This document shows, one piece after another, positions 43,640-55,245 of a stretch of 64,000 nucleotides of DNA (positions within the stretch are counted from its first letter, which is position 1; each line of letters opens with the position of its first letter). The position numbers and the translations under genes are program-made. Source of the DNA: Undaria pinnatifida (lineage: Eukaryota; Sar; Phaeophyceae; Laminariales; Alariaceae); contig JABAKD010000016.1 of the NCBI GenBank assembly GCA_012845835.1, positions 13,055,507 to 13,119,506 of the forward strand, given 5' to 3'. The notes beneath the pieces were generated by a model, which was not told the origin of the DNA, did no database searches, and saw only the letters and a list, made by a program, of their open reading frames with translations.

Positions 43640-44025
43640 TTTTGACCTTAATAAGGCGCCACGGAACATTCCCCGCTGCGTTTTTTCGTTCTTAATAAGG
43701 CGCCACGGAACATTCCCCGCTGCATTTTGAAGTTGAAACCGTGCTGTGGGTCCACGCGGCACAGGAAAAGGACCCGTGGTCCTGGAGGATCGTGGAAGCA
43801 GCCGAAAGGTTCATGGTCAGGTGGCACGACGAGGAGGCGTAGAAGAGCTCGGAGCGGCAAGCATCCTGGATGCTTTGCGCTCAACGCAAAAGAAGAGACG
43901 GGGAGGGTAGGGAAACCGCGGGCGAAGAGCGGTCGAAGAAAGCAGGAAAGAGTCGGCAGACACGATCGCAAGGCACCAGGCCGACTAGTAGGTAGCACCT
44001 GTCTAAGCAACGGAAAATTGCTGCG
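43640..44025 (+). repeat. R3 dispersed repeat, copy 2
   Basis: Homologous to 36938-37240. Preceded by a 44-bp tandem duplication (AATAAGGCGCCACGGAACAT..). Retains the FEVETVLWVHAA..ERFMVRWHDEEA frame, stop at 43840-43842. Confidence 0.75.
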
Positions 44026-44542
44026 ACTACCTCGAATCCGATTGGTTTCTGCGTTGGTTGAGAGCCTGTCGTCTGTCCATTTATTTTTTGATGTATTTTG
44101 GGGGTTGCCTGCATCATGTCAGTCGAGGGAGGCTGTTGGCCGATACTGCAGGTTTTCCACCGATGATGAACACAATCACCCTGATCTCGGTCGCGGTCGG
44201 TCGTTACACTTTCGTTTTTTGGACTTTTGGGCTGTACAGACTTCCAAAGCTGCACCTGCTGCTGGACCCTTCGAACAGCTTCCACAGCTGCTGGGCCATT
44301 CGAACGGCTGTCCCAGAACGTCAAAGCGTCAGCTATGTTTTGTATTTTCAATGCTGGCGGTGGTGATTAAGGCTGCAAATGTTTCATCAGCTGTTGCTGC
44401 CGTTCGTTTCTTCCCCCCTATCCGCTGCTGCTCACAACGTCAGCAGATTCCGTGTCGTACTTGGTGCTGAATTTTACCACTATACCTCAGCGCTGTCGCC
44501 AAAGCTTCTTGCGCCACCGCCAGCCCCCCCGCGCCGCCGCGG

Positions 44543-44612
44543 CAGCCGCTGCTGCTGCTGCTGCTACTGCTGCTGCTGCTGCTACTGCTGCTGCTGCTAC
44601 TGCTGTTGGTGT
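44543..44612 (+). repeat. CTG microsatellite
   Basis: CTGCTGCTG..TACTGCTGCTG run interrupted by TAC units. Confidence 0.9.
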
Positions 44613-45256
44613 CTATACTGCGTAAGTTTTTGAAGGTCAAACATCGGCTGTCTGTGGTCATGACCTCGCCTAGCCCATCTATCTTCCTTGCTACATACTA
44701 GTTCCATGGCGGAGTGTCTATGCGTGGGGAGCATGGGAGGGAGGGAGTTGGCTGTGATAATGGCACTAGTGCTATCTGTGACTGGGCACCTTAGGGGAAG
44801 GCGCTCAAGTGCTGGCTGCGGAGGTCGCCGTTGCTGCAGCAACGTGTTGCGCGAACTCGCATCGTTTGTTTCGGATCGCCCAACACAACTGCAGCTTCGA
44901 GTATTTATTTACACCAAGACAGCAGTCAAATCGCACATACATCAAAAAGTACCGCAAATTGTTGCACATGGCCGGTCACCCATCGACCGGTCAGTGTATT
45001 TTCCAAGAAGATCTGGAAATACCTGGTAGGCTACAACAGCATCAGATCATAATTTATCTGGGCCGTCCTTACAGCAGTAGTATCACAAATATAAACCTTC
45101 CTTATTTCCGATACCACACCCGGATCAATTACATTGCAGTATAGCTGCATGCTCTATCTGCCGCAAGGATGCGGGCGAACGCACGGGGGTGCAAAATGCG
45201 AAAAAAAACATCCGCCTCTTGCGTCACCCTTCCTCCGAAGAGGAACCTAGTATTAT

Positions 45257-45732
45257 TATAAAAATAAAAATACACTCCAGCTGTGAGATCGAAGATTTTG
45301 TCGAAACTTATCTTTGCAAGCTGTGTGTGATACTCCGATCGCGTGTGTCCTCATTAAGGATATAGATCGGCGACTCCCCTTGGAACTACAGTGTAGTAGC
45401 TTGCACTAGGGCCAACAGGGTGATATTAGTCAGTCTGCGCGGAAACAATAAAACCCGTTTTTGAGGGGGACAAAATCTGACAGCTGTGGAAGGAAATGTA
45501 TCAGTTCAACAAGTGAATTCTGTAAGTCATATAACCGATGAGGGGAGGGCGGGGTTTTTAAGAGCGTGGGGGCCTGGATTTGAACATGAGGAAGCGGGGG
45601 GGGGGGGGCTACTCAATCTGTGCGTGGAAACTATAAATCCTATAAGGGGATAAATCTGACGGTTTTGGAAGGAATGCACCAGTTTGTCATGTATATCCTG
45701 TAAGTCGTACAACCAGTAAGGGGGGGGGGGGG
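45257..45732 (+). repeat. R2 repeat, copy 2
   Basis: Colinear with 26101-26580, including two of the CGGAAAC..CTGTAAGTC modules and a G run (45595-45608). Confidence 0.8.
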
Positions 45733-45759
45733 CAAAGGGTTTTATTATATGTATGTTGG

Positions 45760-46075
45760 TTCTTGCTAACCCAGTTTCCCTTTTTGTCCTTCCTTGGGCC
45801 TTTGTCCTATCTTTTTGCTTTTTGTCCCCTTTTTGGTACCGTTGTGGGGTATAAAGGCGATCATGGCGGTGCTGGCACCGCTGTCGTCAATTAAGTAAGC
45901 GCAAGTGATAGGCCACGCGGCAGTAATGCATTCCTATTCCTACAATTCGGAACCCAGAACGGGTGCTGCCCCCGACGCTGATTGGGTGGTGTTACCTGCT
46001 TTGTTGCAGGCCGTCTGTTTGCTGTTTTGGTTAGTTTTCGTTTTGTCATGCCGCGTTTTATTTCACTCAAAAATA
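45760..46075 (+). repeat. R4 repeat, copy 3
   Basis: GATAGGCCACGCGGCAGTAA, CGGAACCCAGAACGGGTGCT and GATTGGGTGGTGTTACCTGC match the 37.3-37.9 kb units. Confidence 0.7.
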
Positions 46076-46189
46076 GATATTTTCCAGGTTAGGGTCGGTC
46101 CTAACGATACGTACAGCACTTCAGTTAGTGATGAAATTTAAATTTCATTTTTTCCCGAAATTTGCGAAGGTTGAATTTACAAGTACGAG

Positions 46190-46570
46190 CCTCAGTTGAC
46201 TCGCAAAAAATCGTCCACACGGCACAGAACCGTCACTACAGCAGCAAAGCTCGCGGAAGACAACCACGTGGTTGTCCCACTGGCGTCGGCCTTACTCATA
46301 GGTACGTGTCGGTGCCTTGGGGAGTGAAATCCATCACCAACTCGTCGCGCTTCAATGCCCAACGTGACAAGTCTCAGCTATTGCCGTCAGCGAGCTCGTT
46401 CGGTCGGCCGCCTCGGTGTGGTCACTTTGTCAACTGGACGACCTGAAAGCTCACTGCGCCTTTTGCGATCAGCCATGACCTGCCAATGACCTCGGGAACG
46501 ACCCTGCTCAGTTTCATGCGCTCGGAGTGGTGGCACAGCTCGAGCGGTGCCGCTGCCCGATCCTCTACAC
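46190..46570 (-). pseudogene. Decayed coding sequence, probably transposon-derived
   Basis: One minus-strand frame reads LELCHHSERMKLSRVVPE, VIGRSWLIAKGAVSFQVVQL, then after two stops DLSRWALKRDELVMDFTPQG. Protein-like, but interrupted by TGA/TAG codons. Family uncertain; I infer a retroelement polyprotein only from style. Confidence 0.3.
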
Positions 46571-46937
46571 CCTTGTGTGCTTAAATTTTAGTTTTTCCCC
46601 TTAAAATACTGAAAAACTTGAAGGACAGTTTTCCGGGGGTGAAAAACCGAAACTCTCGGTAAACACCGAAAAAATAGCTTCGTTCTGAACGACCCTAAGT
46701 CCCCCCCCCTTGCGTTTTTTTTTTTTTTTCTTGTTCTTGTTAAAACACTTTTTTTTTGTCCTCATCACTTCAACTTTAGTGTTTCTTGTATATTTTTCTT
46801 ATTTTCTTTCTTCCTTAGCCAGCGCAGTAGGCGTCAAATGCCGCCCGCGGAGCGAAGCACCTTGTGTAACGCAAAATAGCAGTCAGCCGCATTGCTGGCT
46901 CTCTCTCTCTCTCGGAACCGCCGCCGACTTGGGATTG

Positions 46938-47335
46938 GGGCAATGCTCAGCACGCGATGGCCAGGATTCGGCACGGTGTGAGTCCTTGTATTCTGCTGGT
47001 ATTGTCCCCAGTGGTATCTACCCATGCCGCGCGGCGGGGCTGAAACGTTCTGGGTCGCGAGACCATGAAGACATTCTTCGTGGTGTGCTGTGATGTGCTG
47101 TGATGAACCATTCTGAACGGAAATGTAAGGACCATTGGGGAATAAAGGTAACATACAAATGGCCCTTGCACTTTTTCGTCCGCAGTCACTGCCCTTGGGG
47201 TTGTCGATATTGCTCAGCACGCGACGGCGACGACTCGGCACGGCGTGAGACCAAGCGTTCTGCCGGTTGTGTCGCCCACCCTCTCTACCCATGCCGCGAG
47301 GCCAGGCTGGAACGCACTAGATGGCGAGATTATAC
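46938..47335 (+). repeat. ~270-bp offset direct duplication
   Basis: 46938-47065 and 47210-47333 share TGCTCAGCACGCGA..GG, ACTCGGCACGGCGTGAG, TACCCATGCCGCG and GAACGCACTAGATGGCGAGA/GAAACGTTCTGGGTCGCGAGA forms. Confidence 0.8.
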
Positions 47336-47555
47336 CGACAGGATATCGACATTCTAATGATAAAGATAGATAAGAGGTGTGTGGCTCACGTCTCATCATG
47401 TTGCATGCATACCCCTGTGCGTATCATATATTCCGAGTTCAGCTCGGCGCGTGATTCAGGTCTATACTCAGGACGCCCAACGCCGAGCGAAGGTAGTTTT
47501 CCAAAACTAGTGAGAGTATCAGTTCTCCGGGTGCCGTGAAAGTATCAGTTCTCGG

Positions 47556-47745
47556 GGTGCCAGTCGTTTCAACTTCGCGTACCCTTGGGACTGGCGGGGC
47601 TCACTCATTTCAGCCACGGGGTACCCTTGGGATTGGCGAGATTCAGTGATCTCAGCCCCCAGGTGCCCTTGGGACAGGCGGGACTCAGTCGCTTCAGTCT
47701 TCAAACACTGTTGGAATTGGATCCTTCGAACAGACTGGTGCTGGC
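47556..47745 (-). repeat. 51-bp minisatellite (part 1), 17-aa coding period
   Basis: Units of ACCCTTGGGACTGGCGGGAC..TCA.TTTCAGCC. On the minus strand the period is exactly 17 codons and reads AE(I/M)(T/S)E(S/P)RQSQGY repeatedly. The array resumes at 48580-48822; the R1 copy lies between. Confidence 0.8.
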
Positions 47746-48024
47746 GAGTCATTGACTGAGTCCCGAGGACTGAGACTGACTACGTAGAGAGCCCGGGGAG
47801 ACAATATATCGAAAAGCTGCCGCCGCAAAGCCGTGGTAACTGCAGACCCAACGTGTCGGTCACAAAGCAGAGGCCTGAAGGGGCCCGTGGTTTACGGATA
47901 GGAGACAAAAAGGATAACCAAGCTCTTTACTGGAAGAAAGAAAGTATGTTTGAAGGCAAGAGGCCGAAACCAAACAAAACTGCCTGAAAAAACGGAGAAA
48001 ATAGTAAGATGCAAAACTATGTAT

Positions 48025-48505
48025 GCAAGGCCAAAAGAGCTTGCCTTGCGGAGAGAATTGCACCGGGGAGGAGGCCGCGCAAGCCCAAGGTCGACACGTT
48101 CACTGCCGATGACGTCAAATGTAGTGGTACTCCGAGTGGAGGATGCGTGGTTGGTCGGTGTTGGGAAGCGTGCTCCTCAAGGGTTTTGGTGTCTTTGGTT
48201 GGTCTCTCCTCATGGCTCGCTGGATAGACTCAAAGCTTACACATTATTTCCTCTACATTGAACTCTACAAGACAAAGCAAGACGACAAGATAGAGTAGAG
48301 CAGGGTTGGGCAGGGTAGCGCAGGGTAGTGAGATGAGGGGCGTCCTGCTTGTCCCATCATCGTCACCTACATTACCGCCCATCTATGATGGCCTTGACGT
48401 GAGTGTGACATCTTATTTCACGTGGTTTCACCTCAACCATGACATGGTCGAATCTATTAACTATCCTTCTACGGAGGGCACTCCATTACAGTATCGCATT
48501 TTTTG
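48025..48505 (+). mobile_element. R1 element, copy 2 (long form)
   Basis: Shares GCCAAAAGAGCTT..GCACGTTCACTGCC with the 54-kb copy upstream of the core TCCGAGTGG..GATGCGTGG, and ends GGAGGGCACTCCATTAC. Located between two halves of a 51-bp minisatellite. Confidence 0.75.
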
Positions 48506-48579
48506 TGAGTTTATTTAAAAGGAAATTTTGTGTGTTCCTTTTGCGCCGGCACTCGCGAGGATCTAGTCCATTTAGATAA

Positions 48580-48822
48580 TCGTGTCCTTGGGACTGGCGA
48601 AATTCGGTAATTTCAGCCTGAAGGTACCCTTGGGATTGGCTCCCCTAAGACACTTCAGCAAACAGTTGCCCTTGGGACCGGCGGAACTCGGTAGTTTGTA
48701 ATTTCAACCCTCACGTACCTTCAGAACTGGCGGGACTCAATCATTTCATTTCTCACGAACCTGTGGGGCTGGCAGGACCCAGTCATTTCAACTCCCAGGT
48801 TCCCTGGGGACTGGGTTCTCCG
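48580..48822 (-). repeat. 51-bp minisatellite (part 2)
   Basis: Five more degenerate units (CCTTGGGACTGGCG, TTCAGAACTGGCGGGACTCA, CTGTGGGGCTGGCAGGACCC). Confidence 0.75.
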
Positions 48823-48965
48823 ATGTGACTATTTAATAGTACTAGCAAGCAGGCGTGACAGACAGGCAGACCGGGTAAGACGCAGAAGTATGCAACGCGT
48901 GACATACTCGAGACTCGTTCAGGACAGATGTGTTCTTGATTACTCTTGTTGGGACCCAAGCCAGC

Positions 48966-48967
<2 letters not shown>

Positions 48968-48996
<29 letters not shown>
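48968..48996. repeat. Poly-T run
   Basis: About 29 consecutive T. Adjacent sequence does not match the SINE-like family, so it may be the tail of another retroposon or a simple homopolymer. Confidence 0.85.
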
Positions 48997-48999
48997 GTT

Positions 49000-49970
49000 T
49001 AGCTGTTAACGAAGCGCGGCCTTCAGCCCTGAGGTCTAGAGTCATGGGGTGAGACAAACATGCATGCATAGTCTACAGGCGATACAGGCTATTGTTGGAC
49101 ACAGATGCATAACTCATAATGACTGACATCTCGCGGTCCGCCCGAGGACGGATAAGCGCTTGCCAGAGTCTCAGGGAAGCCAGGTGGCTTCGGGTGCACA
49201 GGTGTACAGGGTTGGTGTCTCAGAGAGGAAAGCATAGATGGTAGGTGATTGCTTATCTCCAGGACCGAAGGGTGGTCTGGAGAAGTGTAAGGGGCTTGGT
49301 TGGTGTTCAGGTTGTGTGCCAAAGCGTACCACAAAAACACCAAGAGGGGGCCGCATCAAACGCGTCCCCTGTTATTACGAAACGCCTCTATACTGTAATC
49401 GTGAAACTTGTAACTGTCACACACGACTCATGCCATCCCCCTAGCATATTGCGAGTAAAAAGAGCACTATGCAATAGCAATCTTGACTATAACCAAAGGT
49501 AAAGAGCCGCGAAGCATCTTTACAAAAAATATGGCCTCAGGGATGAACAGACAAACCGATATCGCAGGGGCCATCAGAGGGAAATCCCTGATAAAAAGCC
49601 TCACCCCCGCTTTCTCACTGCGCATTTGACCGCCTGACCACTATTCAATGGCTATCGTCCCTCTACATATGTTCAGCGATGAATGAGTGCAGTGTCCCCT
49701 GACGCCTATGCATATAAATCGCTAACGTTGCGTCCTCCAAACAATCCAACATAAATCCGAAACGAAAGAATACATATCGGCCCACCGCCTGGCACAGAAT
49801 GTAAACTCCCATATACATACAACCAAGGACAACGACATGTGACGCGCTGTTGCCTCAAAATTCAACCAGTTTACACAAAACGGACATGTCCACCAACCCC
49901 CGCTTAGTGACACAAAAACAAATCAAATTGAAGAGTCAAAACATAACAGGCGACACGGCTTATCGTAACT
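49000..49970. other. Intergenic, no gene supported
   Basis: An inverted pair of ORF shadows only; no splice-flanked coding stretch found. Confidence 0.4.
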
Positions 49971-49974
49971 AAAT

Positions 49975-50530
49975 TAAGTAGGCAAAACTCCAAAAACAGC
50001 CCACGCGGCACAACAAAAAAAACATACCAAACCAAAACAAACAGCGAACACGGCTATTGAACGGGAAAATGCACAGACAAAACAAAACAAACAGAATAGC
50101 TAACGCGGCAAGCGAGATAAAACAAAACAAAGCAAAACAAACGAAACAGCCAACACGGCGTTCGAAACGAAAAATTAAAAACAAACCAAGACAGCCAACA
50201 AGCTAAACGAAAGTTGCAAAAATAAAACAAACGAAACAGCCAGCGCGGCAATCGAGATACAATGAAATAAGTAGAAAACCAAAACAGCCAATGCGGCAAT
50301 TGGAAATCGACAAAAACAAAACAAAACAAAAAACAGCCAACACGTTTGTTTTGACCGGCTGAAAGGAAAGAGGAAAACTTTATAGGCAGAACAAACAAAA
50401 CAGCCAACGCGGCACTTGAAGTACAACAAAACAAAACAGCAAACGCGGCTTTTCTTTCAGCACAAAGACAGAACAAAACAGCCAACACGGCTATCGAACG
50501 GGAACACGCGAAGCAAAACAAAAACAGCAA
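49975..50530 (-). repeat. ~50-bp degenerate minisatellite (AAACAGCCAACGCGGCA)
   Basis: About 11 units of AAAACAGCCAACRCGGC followed by A-rich linkers with AACAAAACAA. The 202-codon minus-strand ORF (WLFRLFCF-type repeats) is produced by the array. Confidence 0.85.
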
Positions 50531-51054
50531 AGAAGACACATGGTTTTCACGAAACCCGGAACTCCTATATGAAAAGGGCAATCGGAAACCCAGAAAATTT
50601 AAGAATTCAGACTGGCAAAACAAGACTGGCCAAGAAGACACATTATTACTATGACTAAACACGGAAACCTATGCCTCGCACGCCATGATAATTTCTCAGA
50701 TACATATATCCTTACGTAACATTCACCCCGCTATCACAACAAAACATCCTAACATTTTTCGACCCAACTATCTCACCTCAAATCGAACAGCTGCCACCAA
50801 CTGGATGCACCAATCTTCACCCAACAACTTCTCCCCAGGGCTCGTGGTCAAAGTGCAACTGAACAATTAATAAGAGGAGAAGAAAATGGGTAAGGAACTC
50901 TTTGCCTCGTCGGCGGACCCAGTTATCGTCGCTCTAGTGCAGTCGCCAGTAGCCGGTGTTGAAGTCCGGCACGTGACTTTTGCAGTCTGAACAAGTAGCT
51001 TGAGTCCTTACACATGGCGCAGATACCTATTTAGCGGACAGGGACGAGGTGTCG

Positions 51055-51490
51055 CGACGAGAAAGAGGCACGGCGAGAGATAGCGAGAGAGCGGCACGAG
51101 GAGAGATAGCAAGGGAGCGGCACGGCGAGAGATAGCGAGATAGTGGCACGGCGAGAGCAAGAGAAAGCAGAGGCGCGGCGATAGATAGCGAGGGAGCAGG
51201 GCACGGGCAAGGGTGCGGAACGAGGGAACAGCGCACGGGCAAGGGCTCGGAACCAAGGAACGAAGCAACAGCGCACGGGCAAGGGTTCGGAGCGAAGGAA
51301 CGGCGACACAGTGCACGGGTCAGGCTTCCAATCGAACGATCGGTGCACGGGCAAGGCTTCGGAACGAAGGAGCGGCGCGCGGGCAAAGCTTCGGAGCGAG
51401 GAAACAGCGCCCGGACAGGGGTTCGGAACGAGAGAGTGCGCACAAGCAAGGGTTCGAAGCGGGGGAACGGCGCACGGGGAAGGGAACGGC
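51055..51490 (-). repeat. Two adjacent minisatellites (22-28 bp and ~36 bp)
   Basis: 51055-51160: GAGATAGCGAGAGAGCGGCACG units. 51205-51490: GCGCACGGGCAAGGGTTCGG plus AACGAAGGAAC units. A 283-codon minus-strand ORF spans both and is repeat-derived. Poly-C run at 51617-51632. Confidence 0.85.
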
Positions 51491-51939
51491 GCGCTGGAAA
51501 GGCTGGTCTAGATGGGAGTCCTTTCATCGCCTTCGCGTTGGAGATGCAGGCTTGGTACCCCTCGTTTGGTATCGGATGCTTCCGTGCCGTGGCAGGCTTC
51601 CGACGAAGGCGTCCCCCCCCCCCCCCCCCCCCCTCCACGAGTTGAAAATCAATGGAAAGAAACAGAGGAACAATCATGGGCACGCACGTTAAACGGGACG
51701 GCGGTAACAGTGATGGACCCACGCAGCCGAAAACGGGGCGTCGGTAAAAGTGACTACGGTCGGATGCACGGGCACATGGATGTGGCGCGTCGTTTCCCAC
51801 ACCTGTGTGTGCGGATCCCATAAGGTGAGACATCGCCGTTTCACAGGTGAAGATAATAACCACGCTTCCACACGACACAAGTCTGTCCTACAAACAGGGA
51901 AACTAATTAAAAATGTCCTGGTACGCAGACAGGAACTTC

Positions 51940-52260
51940 TGTATCGAGATATTCGCCCCGTGGAAATTCGCAGACCTACAGGGGCCGGGTTGCCGTCTCC
52001 TTCAGATTGAAACAAAAAACAGGTCCCAACAATAGGTGCGGACCCATCTTCGAAAGATATTCCCCCTCCTCTCAAATATACACACAATATCGAACAGAAG
52101 CAACGCAAGCACAAACAAACAAAACGAACAAGAACAGGTGCACGGCCCATGGTGAGGCACAGGCCTAGAGGGCCCAGGTTGTCGTCGTCCCTTAAAATGG
52201 GAGACAGCGACATCGGTCCCTATAGGTACAGACCCACAACCAAATATGGGCGTATACCCC
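51940..52260 (+). repeat. ~190-bp offset diverged duplication
   Basis: CAGACCTACAGGGGCC..GTTGCCGTC..CAATAGGTGCGGACCCA and CAGGCCTAGAGGGCCC..GTTGTCGTC..TATAGGTACAGACCCA are related. A 174-codon minus-strand ORF crosses it without recognisable content. Confidence 0.55.
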
Positions 52261-52327
52261 GTCTCTCCGAGAAAAGCAACGGAGAATCAAGCGGGCACCA
52301 AACAAAAACAAACGGAAACAACTAACG

Positions 52328-52503
52328 CAAAACCGAAACAGATGCGGCGTTCTCGGCGACGCAGAGTCGCGCGCCCCGATAGCGACGGGTTAGTACGGCG
52401 ATAGCAGTGGACGCGCAAAACCGAAAACAGATGCGGCGTTCCCGGCGACGCAGAGTTGCGCGCCCCGATGTCGACGGGTTAGTACGGCGATAGCAGTGGA
52501 CGT
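52328..52503 (+). repeat. 86-87-bp tandem duplication
   Basis: Two units AAACCGAAA(A)CAGATGCGGC..TAGCAGTGGACG with 5 or so differences. Confidence 0.9.
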
Positions 52504-53250
52504 AGGCAGACAAGTGGCGAGTGGATGTCTGTCAATGCGGTATATGAAAAGGCAATAATTTTCGTTGAATCTAGTCTATATCACTGGAAAGGCGGGACTT
52601 ACTTGCCGGAGACAAGGCATGCATGCTACGATAGAGGTGTACTATTAATAGTATTTTCTTAGACCCCTCACTTCAGGAGCGCTATACTATTACTGCTACT
52701 ATTAGTACTACTACACTATTAGATCTAGTAACATAACCCCCAAAAAACGAGCGATACAATGAAGAAGCAAAGGATCCAGCGGTAAATTCCATGGTCGAGA
52801 CTCACAAGCGAACTAAATACATAGCGTATAAGGTCATAAACATGGATGGATTATGATACGACCAAAAGGTCAGCCGTCGACGTGTAACTAATAGAAATAC
52901 AGACAAAATTACGGTCAGTGACTTGGGGGTGGAAGAAAGAAAGTAAGCGTGTCAGAAGGGTTTAAATGGGGTTTGCGTATTACAGAGGCCAAGTGTGTCA
53001 GTGTTAGTGAGGTTGCGAATGGCGTATGGGCATTCATGAAACGAAAGTGACAGTACCGCCGAACGTATACGATCGTCGAAACGGCAAAAATGGGCTTCTT
53101 GGGCACTTGTGATGAATGGTCGACTGCTTCTGTGTGCTCGTACGGATACGGCACACTCACAAGCGCGTGCACGGTTGACCGCGTGGCCAGACAACACGAC
53201 ACCACAATATGATAATGCGAATAGACGTGCGGGTCGAAAATGTTGAGACA
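52504..53250. other. Intergenic, nothing clear
   Basis: Short palindrome TACTATTAATAGTA at 52640-52653;  no coding evidence. Confidence 0.4.
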
Positions 53251-53269
53251 CGTGAGTAAGCAACGTCAT

Positions 53270-53959
53270 AACGCAAGACAGCAACGAAGGGCAGAAAGCA
53301 ATCAGCAGCCCAGCAGGTGAAAGACACATAAGGAAACCGTGAAATGACAGTTGGTGAATGCAGCGCAGTATTCGCCCCTTTGTACAAACGAAGGAACGCA
53401 AACAATCAATGTGTGCACTCATGGCCCATACTCTTCTGCTCAGTTGAGAAGAACGAGAAGCAAGTAACGACAGAACAAAAGACAGCAGCGACAGAAAGCA
53501 ACAGCAGCGCAGCAGGGGAAATATACATCGTAATAAGGAGAGCATGACACGACAGCTGATGAATGCAGCGCAGTATGCACCCCGTTATACCAACAAAGGA
53601 ATGCAAACAATGTGACGCATATTATTATGCTCAGTTGAGAAAAACAAGAAGCAAGCAACGACAGAAGGCAAGACAGCAACAACAGAAAGGAACAGCAGTG
53701 AAGCCGGGGAAATAAACACAAGGAGTGTGTGAAACGACAGCTGATGAATGCAGCGCAGTATGCGCCCCTTTATACAAACAAACGAAGGAACGCAAACAAT
53801 GTTTACACGCTAATCTGCTCAATTGAAAAGAGCATGCGGAACAAAATAACCAGCAGTAAGAGCAGGCGACCAGACAGCAACAACAGAAAACACCAGCAAG
53901 CAGCAGAGTAATGAACACGAGATATAAGTGCAGTTGATAAATACAGCGGAGCATGCGAG
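53270..53959 (+). repeat. ~195-bp satellite, about 4 units
   Basis: ACGACAGCTGATGAATGCAG anchors recur at 53343, 53549 and 53735, with a truncated one at 53930; each unit contains GAACGCAAACAAT, CTGCTCAGTTGAGAAGAACG and CAGCAGAAACAGC-like words. The R1 element begins exactly at the end of the last unit. Confidence 0.85.
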
Positions 53960-54613
53960 ATTGTAGTGGAGTGTTCTCCGTAGATTATAGTTTATAGATT
54001 CGACGTGAAACCATGTCATAGTTGAGGTAAAACCACGTGATATTAGATATGTCACACTCACGTCAAGGCCATCATAGATGGGCGATAATGTAGGTGACGA
54101 TAATATGACAACCAAAGTAAAAACAAATGTGGAGCGATGCATGGCCAAAAGAGCTTTCCTTGGGGAGAGAAGAGCACCGGAAGGAGGTCCCGCAATCCCA
54201 AGGTCGGCACGTTCACTGCCTTGACGCCAATTGTGACAGGTACTCCGAGTGGGGATGCGTGGTTGGTCGGTGTTGGGAAGCGTGCCCCTCATGGGTTCTG
54301 GTGTCTTTAGTTCGTCTCTCCTCATGACTCGCTGGATAGACTCAAAGCTTATGCATTATTTCTCTACATAGAATGACAAAAGACAGACACAACAGGGCTA
54401 GGTAGGGTAGGGCACGCGGTAGTGCAGGGCAGTGCAGGGTAGTGAGATGAAGGGCGTCCTGCTTATCCCATCATCGTCACCTACATTATCTCCCATCTAT
54501 GATGGCCTTGACGTGAGTGTGACCTTTAGTATCACGTAGTTTTATCTCAACTATGACATGGTTTCACGTCGAATCTGTAAACTATCCTTCGACGGAGAGC
54601 ACTCCATTACCAG
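53960..54613 (+). mobile_element. R1 element, copy 3, complete with ~150-bp terminal inverted repeats
   Basis: Left arm 53960-54108 and right arm 54464-54613 are inverted copies (TTCGACGTGAAACCATGTCA, CACACTCACGTCAAGGCCAT) differing by a few bases. Flanked by ATGCGAG at 53953-53959 and 54614-54620 (7-bp, or degenerate 9-bp, target duplication). The centre carries the R1 core and a GGGTAGGGCA-type repeat (54395-54445). It has no transposase, so it is non-autonomous. Confidence 0.8.
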
Positions 54614-54620
54614 ATGCGAG

Positions 54621-55245
54621 CCTTTCTACATACCTGGTACGAAGGAACGAAACACTACGTGCGCACATGACATCCTGTTCAATTGCGCAGAACAAGCTAC
54701 ATGATCATGCGCGGCTCTAGCGTCCATGCCGTTGCCTCATCCTAGCGAGACAAACTGTGTGGTCACTGCTGTGTCTGGCGACAATGACGTCCACACTGCA
54801 ACCATCACTCCCATCGGGCATACAATACATAATACAAAATAATGGGAAATAGTAACAAAAAATGGGATAAAAAAGGAGGATGGTTCAGCAGACACAGCAC
54901 ATAGAAATTATGACATCGCGGTAGTATAACCGCAACATCAACATGATGAGGCATCAGTAACGGTGAAACCTTTCCCGGCAAGACCAAATAACAGATAAGA
55001 AGTGGGCATGCATAGCGCAACCATCCAGTGAAATAGGTGTTGGCGTGCAAAAAATAAGAAAAAAAAGCATGCACATCTGACAGACACAGGCATTGCGGAT
55101 GCCTCGGTGTCGTCTCCCTCTATGGGTGATAATTAATTAATGACCCAGGAAATGAAATGACAATATGCACGTATTATTGATATTTTCAAATATGCATATC
55201 ATTCCGCAGACATACACGTATTATTTATTGTTAATGGTACGGATA
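54621..55245. other. Intergenic, nothing clear
   Basis: AT-rich; an 89-codon minus-strand hydrophobic ORF (55074-54805) has no support. Confidence 0.4.

Noticed and set aside
43727-44470. 247-codon plus-strand ORF
   Set aside because: Overlaps repeat R3 in a frame different from the conserved one and shows no motif or codon bias.
49969-50662. 202-codon minus-strand ORF rich in Phe/Leu/Cys resembling a membrane protein
   Set aside because: Produced by a ~50-bp A-rich minisatellite; the hydrophobic residues come from the T-rich complement.
51027-51878. 283-codon minus-strand ORF
   Set aside because: Spans two minisatellites (Arg/Ser/Leu/Pro repeats) and a poly-C run; no coding motif.
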